A DNA stretch of 52,364 nt from Actinomycetota bacterium (GTDB taxonomy: Bacteria; Actinomycetota; Actinomycetes; Actinomycetales; Kineosporiaceae): assembly GCA_030837345.1 (NCBI GenBank), contig JAUPKQ010000074.1, forward strand, positions 1 to 52,364, read 5' to 3'. Of the stretch, positions 16,972 through 27,089 are shown in pieces. The notes under the pieces are model-generated. The model had not been told where the DNA came from, ran no database searches, and was given only the letters and a program-made list of their open reading frames with translations. Every line of letters starts with the position of its first letter. Position 1 is the first letter of the stretch. A program made the position numbers and the translations under genes.

Positions 16972-17932
16972 CCTGGCGCCATGCTCGAAGCGGCGGTCCC
17001 CCTACCGGTCGTCGCTCTCGTTCTCACCCTGATGACGGTCTCCCCGTCCCCGGACCGTGTCGTACGGGACCCTCGCGTCGGTGAGTCCTCCGGGCTGGCG
17101 GTGAGCCTGCGGCACCGGGGCGTGCTGTGGACCCACAACGACTCCGGTACCGACGGCGTCCTGTTCGCCCTGGCCGCCGACGGGAGGACGGCCGCCCGGG
17201 TCCGCCTGAAGGGCGTGGCCACCTACGACTGGGAGGCGATGGCGGCGTACCGCGACGCCGCCGGGCGCCCGATGCTCGCGGTGGCCGACATCGGTGACAA
17301 CCGGGCGGAGAGACCTTCGGTCCGGATCGTCACCCTTCCCGAACCTGATCTCCGGAACGGAACCGTCACGCCGTCCCGTGTCCTGCGCCTCACCTACCCG
17401 CACGGTGCGGTGGACGCGGAGACACTGCTCGTCGCCCCGGACGGGAAGCGCGCCTACCTCGTCACCAAGGGGTTCGGGAGCACGATCTACGAGGTCCCGC
17501 AGGCCGTCTGGACGTCGGCGACGGCGACGACGGCGACGCTCGTCACCGTGGCGACCGTTCCGCTGCTCCTGGTGACGGACGGCGTGATGGGCCCGGGGGG
17601 GCATCCTCTTCTTCGGACCTACTCCACCCTCGCCGTGCTGCCGCCGCTGACGGGCGCGGTCGCCGGAGGGGCGCTGGGACCCCTCGCCGAGACGGGTCTG
17701 CCGGATCAGAAGCAGGGGGAGAGCCTCACCCTGCGCGACGCCTCCACGGCGCTGGTCGGCAGCGAGGGGACGGGACAGGCGATCCTCCGGGTTCCCCTGC
17801 CGGAGGAGATGCTCGCGGCGTTGCGTCCCGAACCGGCCCGGGGGGCGGCTGCCGGAGGCCCCGCGCCGGGGGATCCCGCGCCCGGAGGCCCTGGCTCGTC
17901 GCCGGGGAGCGGCGGCGGGCTGTGGGGCGGGG

Positions 17933-20391
<2,459 letters not shown>

Positions 20392-20582
20392 TCACTGGAT
20401 CGCGAAGGGGCGGTTCGTAGCGTCCCATCCTCTCAGCAGTACCGGGTATCGAGTCCACCAGGTTCTGTCCGGTCGTCGGGCCACGGGGGCGCGCTCCCCG
20501 GGAAGACCGGCGAATTTCCCGTTGCGAGGCGTCGCGGACCCGTCGTACGGTCGCCGTACACGGGAAAGGAGGTGGTCCGGAG

Positions 20583-20621
20583 TTGGATATTCATCGGACG
20601 CGTGAGGTGGCTGTCCGCTAG
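20583..20621 (+). CDS. 12-codon mini-ORF with near-perfect anti-Shine-Dalgarno complement
   Basis: AAAGGAGGTGGTCC at 20565-20578 matches the complement of the 16S rRNA 3' end (AAAGGAGGTGATCC) at 13 of 14 positions. A TTG at 20583 then opens TTG-GAT-ATT-CAT-CGG-ACG-CGT-GAG-GTG-GCT-GTC-CGC and a TAG stop, giving MDIHRTREVAVR. Such a long match is much stronger than the ribosome sites of other genes in the window. It may be a leader peptide or an unannotated small protein. Around it, 20383-20564 and 20789-20946 hold no other gene I can support. Confidence 0.45.
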   Translation: MDIHRTREVAVR

Positions 20622-20648
20622 CCGCTGCTCTACCGGACGGACTGCCCC

Positions 20649-20673
20649 GATCCTGTGATCAGATCCTGTGATC
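20649..20673. repeat. 12-bp direct repeat, one base apart
   Basis: GATCCTGTGATC occurs at 20649-20660 and again at 20662-20673. It follows the mini-ORF stop by 27 bp and could be a regulator's paired site or a local duplication. Confidence 0.7.
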
Positions 20674-20721
20674 GAGGCGCGCTCGGCCCTTGATCGGCCG
20701 GCGAGTTCCAGGCAGTCACCG

Positions 20722-20788
20722 CAGCCCGTGGGTACCGTGCCTCGTCCAGCGCGGTGCGCCGTTGTTCGCAACGGCACCCCACGGGCTG
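20722..20788 (+). other. Nested RNA hairpins upstream of the dtxR-like gene
   Basis: An 11-bp outer stem pairs CAGCCCGTGGG (20722-20732) with CCCACGGGCTG (20778-20788). Inside is GCCGTTG-TTCG-CAACGGC (20758-20775), a perfect 7-bp stem closed by a UUCG tetraloop. GTGCC (20737-20741) could instead pair with GGCAC (20773-20777), extending the outer stem at the cost of the inner one, so two exclusive folds exist. It may be a terminator of the mini-ORF transcript or an attenuator ahead of the regulator gene. Confidence 0.5.
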
Positions 20789-20946
20789 TTGTCCGCCACG
20801 CTCCTTGTGACCTCCGATCGCGGCGCCTTCGCGAGGCCCCGGCCGGACCGGGAACCTCGCCACGGTTGGACCGGAACGTCCTCCCCCTTCGAGAATGTGG
20901 GTCCGCGGTCCGCCCGGGAACGCGTGAAGGGGAGGGTCCTGGTCTG

Positions 20947-21669
20947 GTGAGCGACCTCATCGACACCACCGAGATGTACCTGAGGACGATCTTCGAACTT
21001 GAGGAGGAGGGCATCGTCGCCCTCCGGGCACGCATCGCCGAGCGTCTCGGCCACTCCGGACCGACGGTGTCCCAGACCGTCGCACGGATGGAGCGGGACG
21101 GTCTGCTGCACGTCTCGGGCGATCGCCACCTCGAACTGACCGACGCCGGCCGGTCGACGGCCGTGCGCGTCATGCGCAAGCACCGCCTCGCCGAGCGCCT
21201 GCTGCTCGACGTGATCGGCCTCGAGTGGGAGCACGCGCACGACGAGGCCTGCCGTTGGGAACACGTCATCAGCGAACGCGTCGAACGCAAGATCGTCGCG
21301 TTGCTGGCCGATCCCCGTGAGTCCCCGTACGGCAATCCGATCCCCGGTCTCGACGAGCTCGGTGGCCCGCCCCTGTGCATCGACGACTTCCGCAGAGGCG
21401 TGTCGTCGCTCACCGCGGCCCTGCGGGGAACGGCGCCGGACGACGGCCCGCGTCGCTTCGTCCTGAGGCGCCTCGGCGAGCCGGTTCAGACCGACACGGA
21501 ACTGATGTCGCGACTCGCCGCGGCGGGAATCCGGCCGGCCTCCGGCGTGTCGGCCGTTTCGTGGGCAGACACGGTGAGTGTGCGCGCGGACGGCGAGTCG
21601 GTGGAGCTCCCACGGGCAGTTGCCGCCCATGTTTTTGTGCAGACACAAAGTGATGAGACGGCTACCTAA
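20947..21669 (+). CDS. ideR: Iron-dependent repressor, DtxR/IdeR family
   Basis: A metal-activated repressor that, with Fe(II), shuts down siderophore and iron uptake genes. The 240-residue protein keeps the full IdeR layout: winged helix with LRARIAERLGHSGPTVSQTV (~21-40), the dimer and metal domain with VMRKHRLAERLLLDVIGL and HDEACRWEHV (Cys/Glu/His of the primary site, with the N-terminal Met in TTEMYLR), FGNPIPGLDEL-like YGNPIPGLDEL, and a C-terminal SH3-like domain. Start GTG 20947 has GGGAGGG upstream; longer in-frame starts look non-coding. The leader contains a mini-ORF and nested hairpins, which suggests extra RNA-level control. Confidence 0.92.
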   Translation: MSDLIDTTEMYLRTIFELEEEGIVALRARIAERLGHSGPTVSQTVARMERDGLLHVSGDRHLELTDAGRSTAVRVMRKHRLAERLLLDVIGLEWEHAHDEACRWEHVISERVERKIVALLADPRESPYGNPIPGLDELGGPPLCIDDFRRGVSSLTAALRGTAPDDGPRRFVLRRLGEPVQTDTELMSRLAAAGIRPASGVSAVSWADTVSVRADGESVELPRAVAAHVFVQTQSDETAT

Positions 21670-21791
21670 AGTAGCGATCGTTACGAGGGGTTTAAGAGAC
21701 TGTCGTAAGTCCGTCATCAAGATGTGACTTCCCCCGGAGAGCTGAGGTACCTTCGGCTCGCTTCTCACCTTTCTGGGAAGCCTCCGGGCGG

Positions 21792-22025
21792 ACGCCGAGC
21801 TCTGCCACCGATCCGGGGTCGTACGACAACCGCATGGCAGAGGCGGGGGAACCACTTCGGGGCACGGACGGATCCCAGCAAGGATCCCGAAGCGCTCCTT
21901 GGGGTGAAGCCGAACGTTCATGCTCGCACGGGTCTCGGTTCACGAGACCGTTCCGGCGAGACCGTGGCCGTCCGGCCGGGTGACCTCTTCTCCCACCCGA
22001 ACCCGACAGCTCACCTCGAAGGCGT
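21792..22025 (+). ncRNA. c-di-AMP riboswitch (ydaO-yuaA class) before the NlpC/P60 gene
   Basis: Several blocks match the ydaO-yuaA consensus in order: a 5' CGCCGAGC, GCGGGGGAACCA at ~21845, TTGGGGTGAAGCCGAAC at ~21898, and the 3' block ACCCGAACCCGACAGCTCAC ending in GGCGT (22021-22025). The outer ACGCC/GGCGT arms pair to close the element. It ends 15 bases before the GTG of the hydrolase. Known members of this class turn off cell-wall hydrolase and osmolyte genes when c-di-AMP is high. The variable middle arm here is long. The exact edges are estimated by eye. Confidence 0.88.
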
Positions 22026-22040
22026 TCGGAGAGGCTCACC

Positions 22041-23018
22041 GTGACCGATCGTGCTACGGGTCGCCATCGCGCGACTCACAGATGCAGTACGCCGCTGTCC
22101 ACGCTCACCGGGCCGTTGTCCGTGGTCGGTGGCTATGTCGGCACCTCCGTGCGCCGCAGCGGCGTCATCATCGCCATGTCCTCCGGGCTCGTCGCCTCGA
22201 TGGCCCTTCCCGCACACGCCACGGACTCCCAGCCGGAGGCGGTCGGGCCCGTCACCGCCAGCATCCCCGTCATCCCGGCGAACGGCGCCGGTACCGCTCT
22301 CTTCACCGCACCCGCCGGGGGAATGCTCGCCCTGCCGGCCGATCTCCTCGACGAGGACGAGACGGTGGCCGCACCCGCCGCCGCGACCGTCGACTTCGAC
22401 CGGTCGGCGTTCTCCGTCGACGACGACTCCGGCGACTCCGGGTCGCGTGACGACTCGGACGACGACGGCGACGACGAGGCGGAGGATCGTGCGGACGACG
22501 CCGACCTCGACGCCGCCAAGTCGCTTCCGCCGAAGCGCCGGGACCTGCGGTTGTCGAACTCCGCGTCCCAGCGCGCCGCGTCCCGGAGCCTGACCGCGAA
22601 GGCCGCCAAGACCGGGCTCACGGCATCCTCCGACTTCGAGTCCGACTCTGACTCCGACTCGGAGTCGACAAACGTCGTCTCCCACGGGTCGAAGGCCGTC
22701 GCTGTCGCGTACCGCTACCAGGGCACCCCGTACCTGTGGGGCGGCAATTCGCCGAGGGGTTTCGACTGCTCCGGCTTCACCAAGTACGTGTACAGCCAGC
22801 TCGGTAAGCAGCTGGGCCGTACGGTCGCCGCGCAGCGTGGTGACGTCAAGTTCGTCAAGCGGTCGCAGGCCAAGCCTGGTGACCTCGTCTTCATGGGCAA
22901 TGGTCACGTCGGCATCTATCTCGGCAACAACCAGATGATCGACGCTCCCCGCCGGGGCAAGACCATCCAGCCGCGCAAGATCTACACCTCGAACGTGCAG
23001 TTCGGCACCGTCGTCTAG
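22041..23018 (+). CDS. Secreted NlpC/P60 (C40) peptidoglycan endopeptidase
   Basis: A 325-residue secreted cell-wall hydrolase. A long N-terminus precedes a hydrophobic signal segment (~38-60, ending AHA). Next come an Asp/Ser-rich acidic region (~120-165), a Ser-Asp repeat (SDSDSDSES) and the C-terminal NlpC/P60 domain (~215-325). The catalytic Cys is in RGFDCSGFTKYVY, the His in GNGHVGIYLG, and the polar third residue is probably the Asn in LGNNQMIDAP. It should cut stem-peptide bonds (D-Glu to diamino acid). There is no SH3 or coiled-coil module. It is controlled by the c-di-AMP riboswitch directly upstream. Confidence 0.9.
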   Translation: MTDRATGRHRATHRCSTPLSTLTGPLSVVGGYVGTSVRRSGVIIAMSSGLVASMALPAHATDSQPEAVGPVTASIPVIPANGAGTALFTAPAGGMLALPADLLDEDETVAAPAAATVDFDRSAFSVDDDSGDSGSRDDSDDDGDDEAEDRADDADLDAAKSLPPKRRDLRLSNSASQRAASRSLTAKAAKTGLTASSDFESDSDSDSESTNVVSHGSKAVAVAYRYQGTPYLWGGNSPRGFDCSGFTKYVYSQLGKQLGRTVAAQRGDVKFVKRSQAKPGDLVFMGNGHVGIYLGNNQMIDAPRRGKTIQPRKIYTSNVQFGTVV

Positions 23019-23067
23019 ACGGCGCCGGTCCACGCGACCGCCGAGGGAGTGATCCTGCTCCAGACGC

Positions 23068-23099
23068 CCCCGGTGACAACGACGTCATCGGGGTCTTTG
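23068..23099 (+). terminator. Terminator after the NlpC/P60 gene
   Basis: CCCCGGTGA (23068-23076) pairs with TCATCGGGG (23085-23093), including one G-U, around an 8-base loop, and is followed by TCTTTG. It lies about 50 bp after the stop. Confidence 0.7.
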
Positions 23100-23287
23100 C
23101 CATGCCCGGCACCCGGACTGTCGCCTTGAGACTGCGGTCACAAAGGTGATGCTCAGAAGGCCGAAAAACTCTACCCTGCTTCCAGACGGTCCGTCCGATG
23201 GATCCGGAGGTCGGCATGCACGACGCGGTTCGAAGCGCGGCCGCCGCACTCGCCTGTGTGATGCGGCCACGAACCCCTGCGTGTGGC

Positions 23288-23326
23288 AGAGACGTCGTTC
23301 CGTATTCGGAACGGCGTCTCTCTTTG
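23288..23326 (+). terminator. Second strong terminator hairpin before the HNH gene
   Basis: A 15-bp stem with one G-U pairs 23288-23302 with 23307-23321 around a TATT loop, followed by CTTTG. It lies about 190 bp beyond the NlpC/P60 terminator and 90 bp before the HNH start, with no gene between. The 23100-23287 interval is therefore bracketed by two terminators and could carry a small RNA. I see no coding frame there. Confidence 0.7.
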
Positions 23327-23414
23327 TCGGCCGGGTCCCGGGGTCCCGGGCCGTCCGTGTTTTCGGTCGAGACGCCACCAGCCAGGTGCGCGTCCGGAGG
23401 GAAGGGGGTGGGGG

Positions 23415-23909
23415 ATGCGGACCCTGGTGCTCAACGCCGGGTACGAGCCTCTGGCCGTCGTGTCGTTTCGCCGGGCCCTGGTGCTCGTGCTCGCTGGCAA
23501 GGCGACCGTCGTCGCCCACGGCGGTAAACCCGTCGTCGGAGGCTCGGTCACACTGCCCCGTCCCTCGGTGATCCTCCTGGGTCGCTACGTGCGGGCTCCG
23601 CACGGTCGTGCCGTTCCCGTCAGCCGGCGTGGTGTGCTCCGGAGGGACAGCCACCGGTGCGCCTACTGCGGGGCGCACGCGACGACCGTCGACCACGTGA
23701 TGCCGCGTAGCCGCGGCGGCGGTGACGTCTGGGAGAACCTGGTTGCCTGCTGTGTCCGGTGCAACAACGGCAAGGGCGACCGGACCCCTGAGGAGAAGGG
23801 CTGGACCCTTCGGATCCGGCCGTACATCCCACGGGGACCGTCCTGGGTCGTCCGGGGTGCCGATCACCCGGATCCGGCCTGGGACGCCTTTCTCGGCGAC
23901 GCGGCCTGA
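23415..23909 (+). CDS. HNH endonuclease
   Basis: A 164-residue HNH nuclease of the small actinobacterial type. An N-terminal beta region (LVLNAGYEPLAVVSFRRALV) leads to the HNH zinc finger: CAYCG (~77-81), the catalytic TVDHVMPRSRGG (DH pair), ENLVACCVRCNNGKGDRTPEE with its second Cys pair and Asn. Such proteins nick or cut DNA through a beta-beta-alpha metal site; the physiological role of these solitary chromosomal copies is unknown. ATG 23415 follows a G-rich Shine-Dalgarno. Upstream in-frame starts lie inside a terminator. A strong terminator follows. Confidence 0.9.
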   Translation: MRTLVLNAGYEPLAVVSFRRALVLVLAGKATVVAHGGKPVVGGSVTLPRPSVILLGRYVRAPHGRAVPVSRRGVLRRDSHRCAYCGAHATTVDHVMPRSRGGGDVWENLVACCVRCNNGKGDRTPEEKGWTLRIRPYIPRGPSWVVRGADHPDPAWDAFLGDAA

Positions 23910-23916
23910 TCAGATG

Positions 23917-23951
23917 CTGGTGCACCGGCGCGCTCGGCGCCGGTGCACCAG
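23917..23951. terminator. Perfect 15-bp terminator hairpin
   Basis: CTGGTGCACCGGCGC (23917-23931) and GCGCCGGTGCACCAG (23937-23951) pair without mismatch around a 5-base loop. It lies 8 bases after the HNH stop. Being symmetrical, it may also stop transcription from the converging uspA-like gene. Confidence 0.85.
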
Positions 23952-24086
23952 TGAGCGTGCCACATCGGTCGCGCAGGTGCAAAGTGTGATTACCCACTGT
24001 GGCTAAAGCGTGCCCTATGTGTCGTGTATAGGTGGAACATCTAACTGAGGGTGATTTCTCCTCTCGTCCTTCTCCGGCGAGATCAT

Positions 24087-24554
24087 CTAGTCGGAGGCGC
24101 CCGCGACGTCGTCCGCACCTCCGGCGTGAAGGGGCGGCATGACGACGACGGGGCAGGCCGCGTGCTTGATGACCGACAGGCTGACCGAGCCGAGGAGGAA
24201 CGAGCGCACCGGCCCGCGACCGTGCGTCCCCACCACGACGAGGTCGGCCTTCCGCGACGCCTCCGCCAGGGCGTCCACGGGCGTGGCCCGCACGATCTCG
24301 CGCGTGACGAGGGGGCGGGGATCCATGCGTTCGACGACCTCTTCGACGGCCCGCCGCTGGGCGTCCTCGGCGAGACGCATCAGCCGGGTCGGTTCCGTCG
24401 CCGTCAGTGAGGCGTCACCACCCCCGTCGGGGGTCCAGGCGGTGACGACATGGAGTTCGGCCCCCCTCCGCACGGCCTCGCTCGCTGCCCATCGCAGGGC
24501 GCGGCGGCTGCTCTCGGTCTCGTCGACGCCGACGACGATCGATGTTCCGGACAT
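24087..24554 (-). CDS. Universal stress protein (UspA family)
   Basis: A 155-residue single Usp domain. It starts SIVVGVDETESSRRALRWA and ends with the ATP-binding pattern VVGTHGRGPVRSFLLGSVSLSVIKHAACPVVV, i.e. G-2x-G-9x-G-S/T, so it probably binds ATP. The ATG at 24554 has GGGAGG upstream; a longer frame exists but the homology starts here. It is cytoplasmic and likely induced by stress or low oxygen (family knowledge). The same-strand TetR gene lies upstream, 82 bp away. Confidence 0.92.
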   Translation of the reverse strand: MSGTSIVVGVDETESSRRALRWAASEAVRRGAELHVVTAWTPDGGGDASLTATEPTRLMRLAEDAQRRAVEEVVERMDPRPLVTREIVRATPVDALAEASRKADLVVVGTHGRGPVRSFLLGSVSLSVIKHAACPVVVMPPLHAGGADDVAGASD

Positions 24555-24636
24555 CTCGCCTCCCCGTGCGGATCGGGTGCGGTCAGTCACCCCCACGCTG
24601 CCCCGGTCGCCGAGGGGGAGTTCGGGACCAAAGCCG

Positions 24637-25302
24637 TCAGGCGCGCGGCGTCTCTCCCGGGGCGGGCCCGGTCGTGAGGACCGGGACGAGGGATCTCACG
24701 ATGGTGAGGAGCGACGTCGTCAGAAGGGCGTGGACCTGGCCACGGTCGAGGACATCGTGTTCGAGCCACTCCCTGGCGGCGACCTTGGCCATGCCGCCCC
24801 ACGCCCGGAACACGGCCCTCACCTCCTCGCGGCCGTGCTCGATGCCCGCGAGCTCCACCAGATCGAGCAGCATGTCCGCGGTGACCTCGTCGGCCTCCGC
24901 GAGGACGGCGTCGACCGCCGGGTCCTGTCCTCCCCCGGCGGCCATCGCCGACAGCCAGGACCGCCGGTGACGTGACACGACGTCGAGGAACCAGGCGATC
25001 CCCGCGTCGACCCGGCTCTCCAGATCACCGATCGGGATCGCGACGGCGGCCTTCTCAGGCGGGATCGTCACGAGGGCGCGCACGACCTCGACGTACAGCT
25101 CCCTCTTGGTCCCGAAATAGTGGTTGACCAGGCCTCGGGCCACCCCCGCCGCCCGGGCGACGTCCGTCGTCGAGACCTCCGCGTACGGCCGGTCCCCGAA
25201 CAACCGGACGGCGCACGCCAGGATCTGGCGGCGACGTTCGTCCGGTTCGAGCCGCCGCCAGCGGGGTTCGTTCGCTGCGGGGGAGTCCGGTGACAACGTC
25301 AC
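24637..25302 (-). CDS. TetR family transcriptional regulator
   Basis: A 221-residue repressor. The HTH (~20-65) reads RRQILACAVRLFGDRPYAEVSTTDVARAAGVARGLVNHYFGTK in typical TetR order, with a divergent ligand domain after it. GTG 25302 is supported by GGAGGGA. The long upstream extension of the frame is not coding-like. Two palindromes lie in the divergent gap to the GGDEF gene. The ligand is unknown; targets may include itself and the GGDEF-HDOD operon (inference). Confidence 0.9.
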   Translation of the reverse strand: MTLSPDSPAANEPRWRRLEPDERRRQILACAVRLFGDRPYAEVSTTDVARAAGVARGLVNHYFGTKRELYVEVVRALVTIPPEKAAVAIPIGDLESRVDAGIAWFLDVVSRHRRSWLSAMAAGGGQDPAVDAVLAEADEVTADMLLDLVELAGIEHGREEVRAVFRAWGGMAKVAAREWLEHDVLDRGQVHALLTTSLLTIVRSLVPVLTTGPAPGETPRA

Positions 25303-25334
25303 GAAAGGTCCCTCCGCGCGCCCCGGTGGACGGA

Positions 25335-25365
25335 TGACGTGATCGTCACCCTCCGACTGTAGTCG
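25335..25365. promoter_or_regulatory. Two palindromes between tetR and the GGDEF gene
   Basis: TGACG-TGAT-CGTCA (25335-25348) and CGACT-GT-AGTCG (25354-25365) are both perfect inverted repeats. They lie 33-63 bp upstream of the TetR start and about 110 bp upstream of the GGDEF start. They are good candidates for the TetR operator and could couple both divergent transcripts. Confidence 0.5.
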
Positions 25366-25475
25366 ACGTCCCCACCGTGCGATCGGAGGCCCGTCAGGGT
25401 CCGGGACAAGATCCGTCGGAGCGTCGATGTCAAAGAATGCCTGCCGGACGCCGATACACCAAGCCGGAGGGTGAC

Positions 25476-27089
25476 GTGGACCGATCGATTGGGTGCGGCC
25501 TGCTGCCGATGCACGGCACGGCGCCGGGAATGTCCGCACCACGCCTGGCCGCCGCCTGGCGCGAGGCCGCTGAGCGTGGCAGACCGGCGTGCGTCCTCAC
25601 GACCCAGGAGGGCGAACTCGTCGTGGCCTGGGTCAACCGCACCCTGAGCAGGCTGATGGGCAGGGACGCCACCGATCTGACGGGCCGCTACCTCCAGGAT
25701 CTCGTCGAGCCCGGGGGAGCCGTCGGGTCTGAGGGCGTCGTCGGTCCCGGGGGCGTCGTCGGATCCGGGGACCGCGGCGGCATCGGGACGTATGACGCCG
25801 AGGAACAGGATCTCGTCGACTGGGCCTGGCTGACCGGACATCTCGCCCGGTCCGGCGGAGGCTCCGGCCCCGGAGCCCTGTCCGGCATCGACGGCTCGCT
25901 GCATCGCGTGCACCTGACGGTGACGGCTGTCGACGTCCCGCCCGCGCCACCGGCCGTCATCCCCGTGCAGGGCAGGCACCTGCGGCCGTCCTCGCCGGAC
26001 GACGACCGTCCGGCCGCGGCCGAGGCCGCCGAGCGTGAGGCCGTCCGGTACGGACGGGAGCGATCCGGGCATCACGGCTCCGGTGTCGTCCCGGTGGGGG
26101 TCGTGGGCGAACTGGCGTCGTCCGATCTCCTGCGGTCCTGGCTCGTCGAGATCGAGCCGGTCGACGACGCGCTCGCCGACGTCGAGATGGCGCTGGCCGT
26201 CGCCGAGAACCGGTTCTCCGCCCTCGCCGGATGCGCTCCGGTGGGTATCTTCGCCTCCGACGCGGGGATGCGGCTCGGGTACGTCAACGACCGTTTCGTC
26301 CAGCTCACGGGGACTCCGGCCTCGGCTCTCCTCGGCAACGCCTGGCTCGATCTCGTCCACACCGAGGACCGTTCGTCCGTCTACACCGCCGTCCAGGCCG
26401 TGCTGGAGGGGACGGCCGTCGAACTGACGGTCCGGCTGGCCGTGGAGCGGGGCGTGCCGGGCTGGCTGCACCTGCGCCTCGCCCCGACGACGACCCCCGG
26501 CCGCGCCGCCGGGTTCATCGGCACGGCGGAGGACGTCACGGACCGCCGTCTGTGGGAGGAGCACCTGACCTACCAGGCGCAGCACGACCCGCTGACCGGG
26601 CTGGTCAACCGGCGTCGCCTGATCGAGGTGCTGAGCGACCTGCTGTCCGACCATCGCGGCACGGACCGGCGGTTCGCGGTCCTCTTCCTCGACCTCGACG
26701 GCTTCAAGGAGATCAACGACACCCTCGGGCACGAGGCCGGGGACCGGGCCCTCGTCGAGGTCGCCCGACGGCTCCAGCGCGTGTCCCGGGAGACGGATGT
26801 CCTCGCCCGGATCGCCGGTGACGAGTTCGTCGTCGTCCTTCACCACATCCAGAGCGAGATCGAGGCGGAGGCGGCCGCCCGGCGGCACCTCGCCGTCCTG
26901 GACACCGCGATCCGTCTGGGCCTGGACGAGGTCGTGCTGACGGCGAGCGTCGGTGTCGCGATGCCGACCGCCGACGACACCCCCGAGAGCCTGCTGCGGG
27001 AGGCGGACCGGGTGATGTACGAGGCCAAGGCCGCCGGACACGGGCTGTACCGTCTGGCCGCCTCGGGATCTCGGGGGAACGCGCGATGA
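25476..27089 (+). CDS. PAS-PAS-GGDEF diguanylate cyclase
   Basis: A 537-residue soluble protein that should make c-di-GMP from 2 GTP. A PAS-like domain (~38-80 recognisable), a variable Gly/Pro-rich segment, and a clear PAS (~240-355, ending GFIGTAEDVTDRRLWEE) precede the GGDEF domain (~365-525) with FLDLDGFKEINDTLGHEAGD. The active motif is AGDEF (~447-451), an accepted variant. RETD five residues before it is an inhibitory I-site, so product feedback is likely. GTG 25476 has GGAGGG just upstream. The stop overlaps the HDOD start (ATGA), so the two are coupled. Confidence 0.88.
   Translation: MDRSIGCGLLPMHGTAPGMSAPRLAAAWREAAERGRPACVLTTQEGELVVAWVNRTLSRLMGRDATDLTGRYLQDLVEPGGAVGSEGVVGPGGVVGSGDRGGIGTYDAEEQDLVDWAWLTGHLARSGGGSGPGALSGIDGSLHRVHLTVTAVDVPPAPPAVIPVQGRHLRPSSPDDDRPAAAEAAEREAVRYGRERSGHHGSGVVPVGVVGELASSDLLRSWLVEIEPVDDALADVEMALAVAENRFSALAGCAPVGIFASDAGMRLGYVNDRFVQLTGTPASALLGNAWLDLVHTEDRSSVYTAVQAVLEGTAVELTVRLAVERGVPGWLHLRLAPTTTPGRAAGFIGTAEDVTDRRLWEEHLTYQAQHDPLTGLVNRRRLIEVLSDLLSDHRGTDRRFAVLFLDLDGFKEINDTLGHEAGDRALVEVARRLQRVSRETDVLARIAGDEFVVVLHHIQSEIEAEAAARRHLAVLDTAIRLGLDEVVLTASVGVAMPTADDTPESLLREADRVMYEAKAAGHGLYRLAASGSRGNAR

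Noticed and set aside
20668-20946. Long N-terminal extension of the iron repressor
   Set aside because: The extension has no coding pattern, crosses hairpins, and the conserved protein begins at GTG 20947 with a good Shine-Dalgarno.
23215-23245. GGTTCGAAGC resembling a tRNA T-loop
   Set aside because: The five-base stems on both sides do not pair and no acceptor or anticodon arm can be built around it.
24000-24060. -10-like TATAGG in the gap between the HNH and UspA genes
   Set aside because: Both genes converge here, no matching -35 is seen and no gene would be served; probably chance in an AT-richer patch.
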